Of a DNA stretch of 64,000 bases, positions 63,167 through 64,000 are shown piece by piece (positions within the stretch are counted from its first letter, which is position 1; each line of letters opens with the position of its first letter). Origin of the DNA: Chthoniobacteraceae bacterium (lineage in GTDB: Bacteria > Verrucomicrobiota > Verrucomicrobiia > Chthoniobacterales > Chthoniobacteraceae); NCBI GenBank assembly GCA_028293625.1, contig JAQGOL010000031.1:1-64000 (forward strand). The letters run 5' to 3'. The notes beneath the pieces were generated by a model that saw only the letters and a program-made list of their open reading frames with translations, was not told where the DNA came from and made no database searches. The position numbers and the translations under genes were made by a program.

Positions 63167-63817
63167 ATGTCCCGCTTTTTCATCAATCGCCCCATCGTCG
63201 CGATCGTCATTTCGATCCTCATGACGATCGCGGTCGCGCTGCTCCAACTGCCGATCGCGCAATATCCGAACATTGTCCCGCCGGAGATCCAGGTCCGCGC
63301 CAACTACACCGGCGCCGATGCGCAAACGATCGAGCAATTCCTCGCCGCGCCGATTGAGCAGCAGATGAGCGGTGTGGACCGGAGCAACTACATCCAGTCG
63401 GTCAACGCCAACGGGTCGATTCGCATGGCCGTGAACTTCCAGGTTGGCACGGATCCGAACGTGGACCACATCCTGACGCAGATGCGGGTGAATCAGGCCA
63501 GCTCGCAACTGCCGAGCGACGTCGTGAATTCCGGCGTGACAGTGCAGAAATCGACCGCCGCGCCATTGCTCCTCATCGCGTTGCATTCGCCAAAAGGCGC
63601 CTACGACAGTGTCTTCCTTGCCAACTACGCGAACATCAATCTGGTCGATCAGGTCACCCGCGTGCCCGGTACCGCGTCAGGATCGGGCGCTGTCGCCCGA
63701 AAAGTGATGGGGACCACGGTGATCGGCGGAATGCTGGCTGCGACGCTCATCGCAATCTTCCTCATTCCGGCCACCTACTACGTCGTCGAACGTTTCGCAG
63801 CCAATCGCCGGAAGTAA
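63167..63817 (+). pseudogene. RND efflux pump reduced to its two ends
   Basis: ATG at 63167 starts MSRFFINRPIVAIVISILMT and continues with the porter-domain start of AcrB/MexB-type pumps (QYPNIVPPEIQVRANYTGAD, IEQFLAAPIEQQMSGVDRSN, VNQASSQLPSDVVNSGVTVQ). At NLVDQVTRVPGTAS it jumps, in frame, to the extreme C-terminus of the same family, GSGAVARKVMGTTVIGGMLA and IFLIPATYYVVERFA. About 800 of the usual 1040 residues are missing. A 216-residue chain with two membrane helices would remain and cannot pump. Confidence 0.8.
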
Positions 63818-63906
63818 GCAGCGCGCAACAATGACGATGTATTATCATTCACGAAAGTTGATGTGGGTTTTTCCCGCAAGAACGCCTCAAAAGAGAGGAA
63901 ATCAAA

Positions 63907-64000
63907 ATGCTGGATCATATTTTTCTAACTGTCGCGGACATTCAGCGCTCGATCGCGTTTTACGAAAAGACCCTGGCCCCGCTCGGAATCGAGCATGCAG
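63907..64000 (+). CDS. VOC-family (glyoxalase/bleomycin-resistance-like) protein, cut by the window end
   Basis: ATG at 63907 follows a good ribosome-binding site (AGAGAGGAAAT). The first 31 residues read MLDHIFLTVADIQRSIAFYE and KTLAPLGIEHA. This is the typical start of vicinal-oxygen-chelate proteins, with a metal-binding His at position 4. The gene runs off the window, so its substrate class cannot be judged. Confidence 0.75.
   Translation, partial: MLDHIFLTVADIQRSIAFYEKTLAPLGIEHA

Overview
The window looks like a chromosomal stretch of a soil-type Verrucomicrobium, probably near Chthoniobacter or other Spartobacteria. This is inferred from family content. Two giant proteins open with the 'EPLE/CLE-x-RIAPA' (LEPR-XLL-like) N-terminal motif. 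There is a PVC-type dehydrogenase with a ThuA-like head and a C-terminal cytochrome c. Very large secreted Calx-beta, FG-GAP, beta-helix, RHS and DNRLRE proteins are present, together with TIGR03067-like fragments. I see no rRNA, tRNA or CRISPR array.

Layout. 1-2.6 kb: the end of an IS3-type element, two small membrane proteins and transposase debris. 2.65-6.6 kb: an FG-GAP/Calx-beta surface protein. 6.8-8.2 kb: IS66 and tyrosine-recombinase remnants plus a solitary IS3-type terminal repeat. 8.5-19.2 kb: a defence-type island. It holds a TIR-STAND ATPase followed by a TPR partner, an AAA ATPase/TOPRIM-like pair, terminase-like fragments, a membrane protein, a frameshifted SEFIR fragment, and an NB-ARC/WD40/TIR protein resembling a eukaryotic NLR. 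19.6-23.9 kb: hypothetical genes, one of them a small ORF built on an exact 21-nt periodic repeat.

24.0-33.8 kb is a co-directional xylan utilisation cluster: a tandem CE1-type esterase, a ThuA/PVC dehydrogenase/cytochrome c protein, a secreted beta-sandwich protein, a GH10 xylanase, a CE6-type acetyl esterase and a GH43 beta-xylosidase. Together these would debranch arabinoxylan, cut the backbone and release xylose; the redox protein would oxidise a sugar or sugar alcohol in the periplasm (inference).

33.6-46 kb: secreted hypotheticals, a decayed excisionase, a 1818-residue sacsin-like HATPase/DUF3883 protein, an internally deleted IS3 element whose two ends supply the stop codons of both neighbouring genes, a metallophosphoesterase operon and a LysR regulator. 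46-56.5 kb: a two-gene minus-strand operon encoding a LamG/RHS/LysM protein and a DNRLRE/glycine-rich/C-type-lectin protein. 56.9-60.7 kb: a beta-helix/Calx-beta protein sharing its C-terminal module with the protein at 2.65 kb. 60.9-64 kb: an AraC regulator, then an MFS transporter, an alpha/beta hydrolase and an RND pump that all carry large deletions or frameshifts, then the start of a VOC-family gene.

All calls come from reading the sequence and translations. No database search was run.
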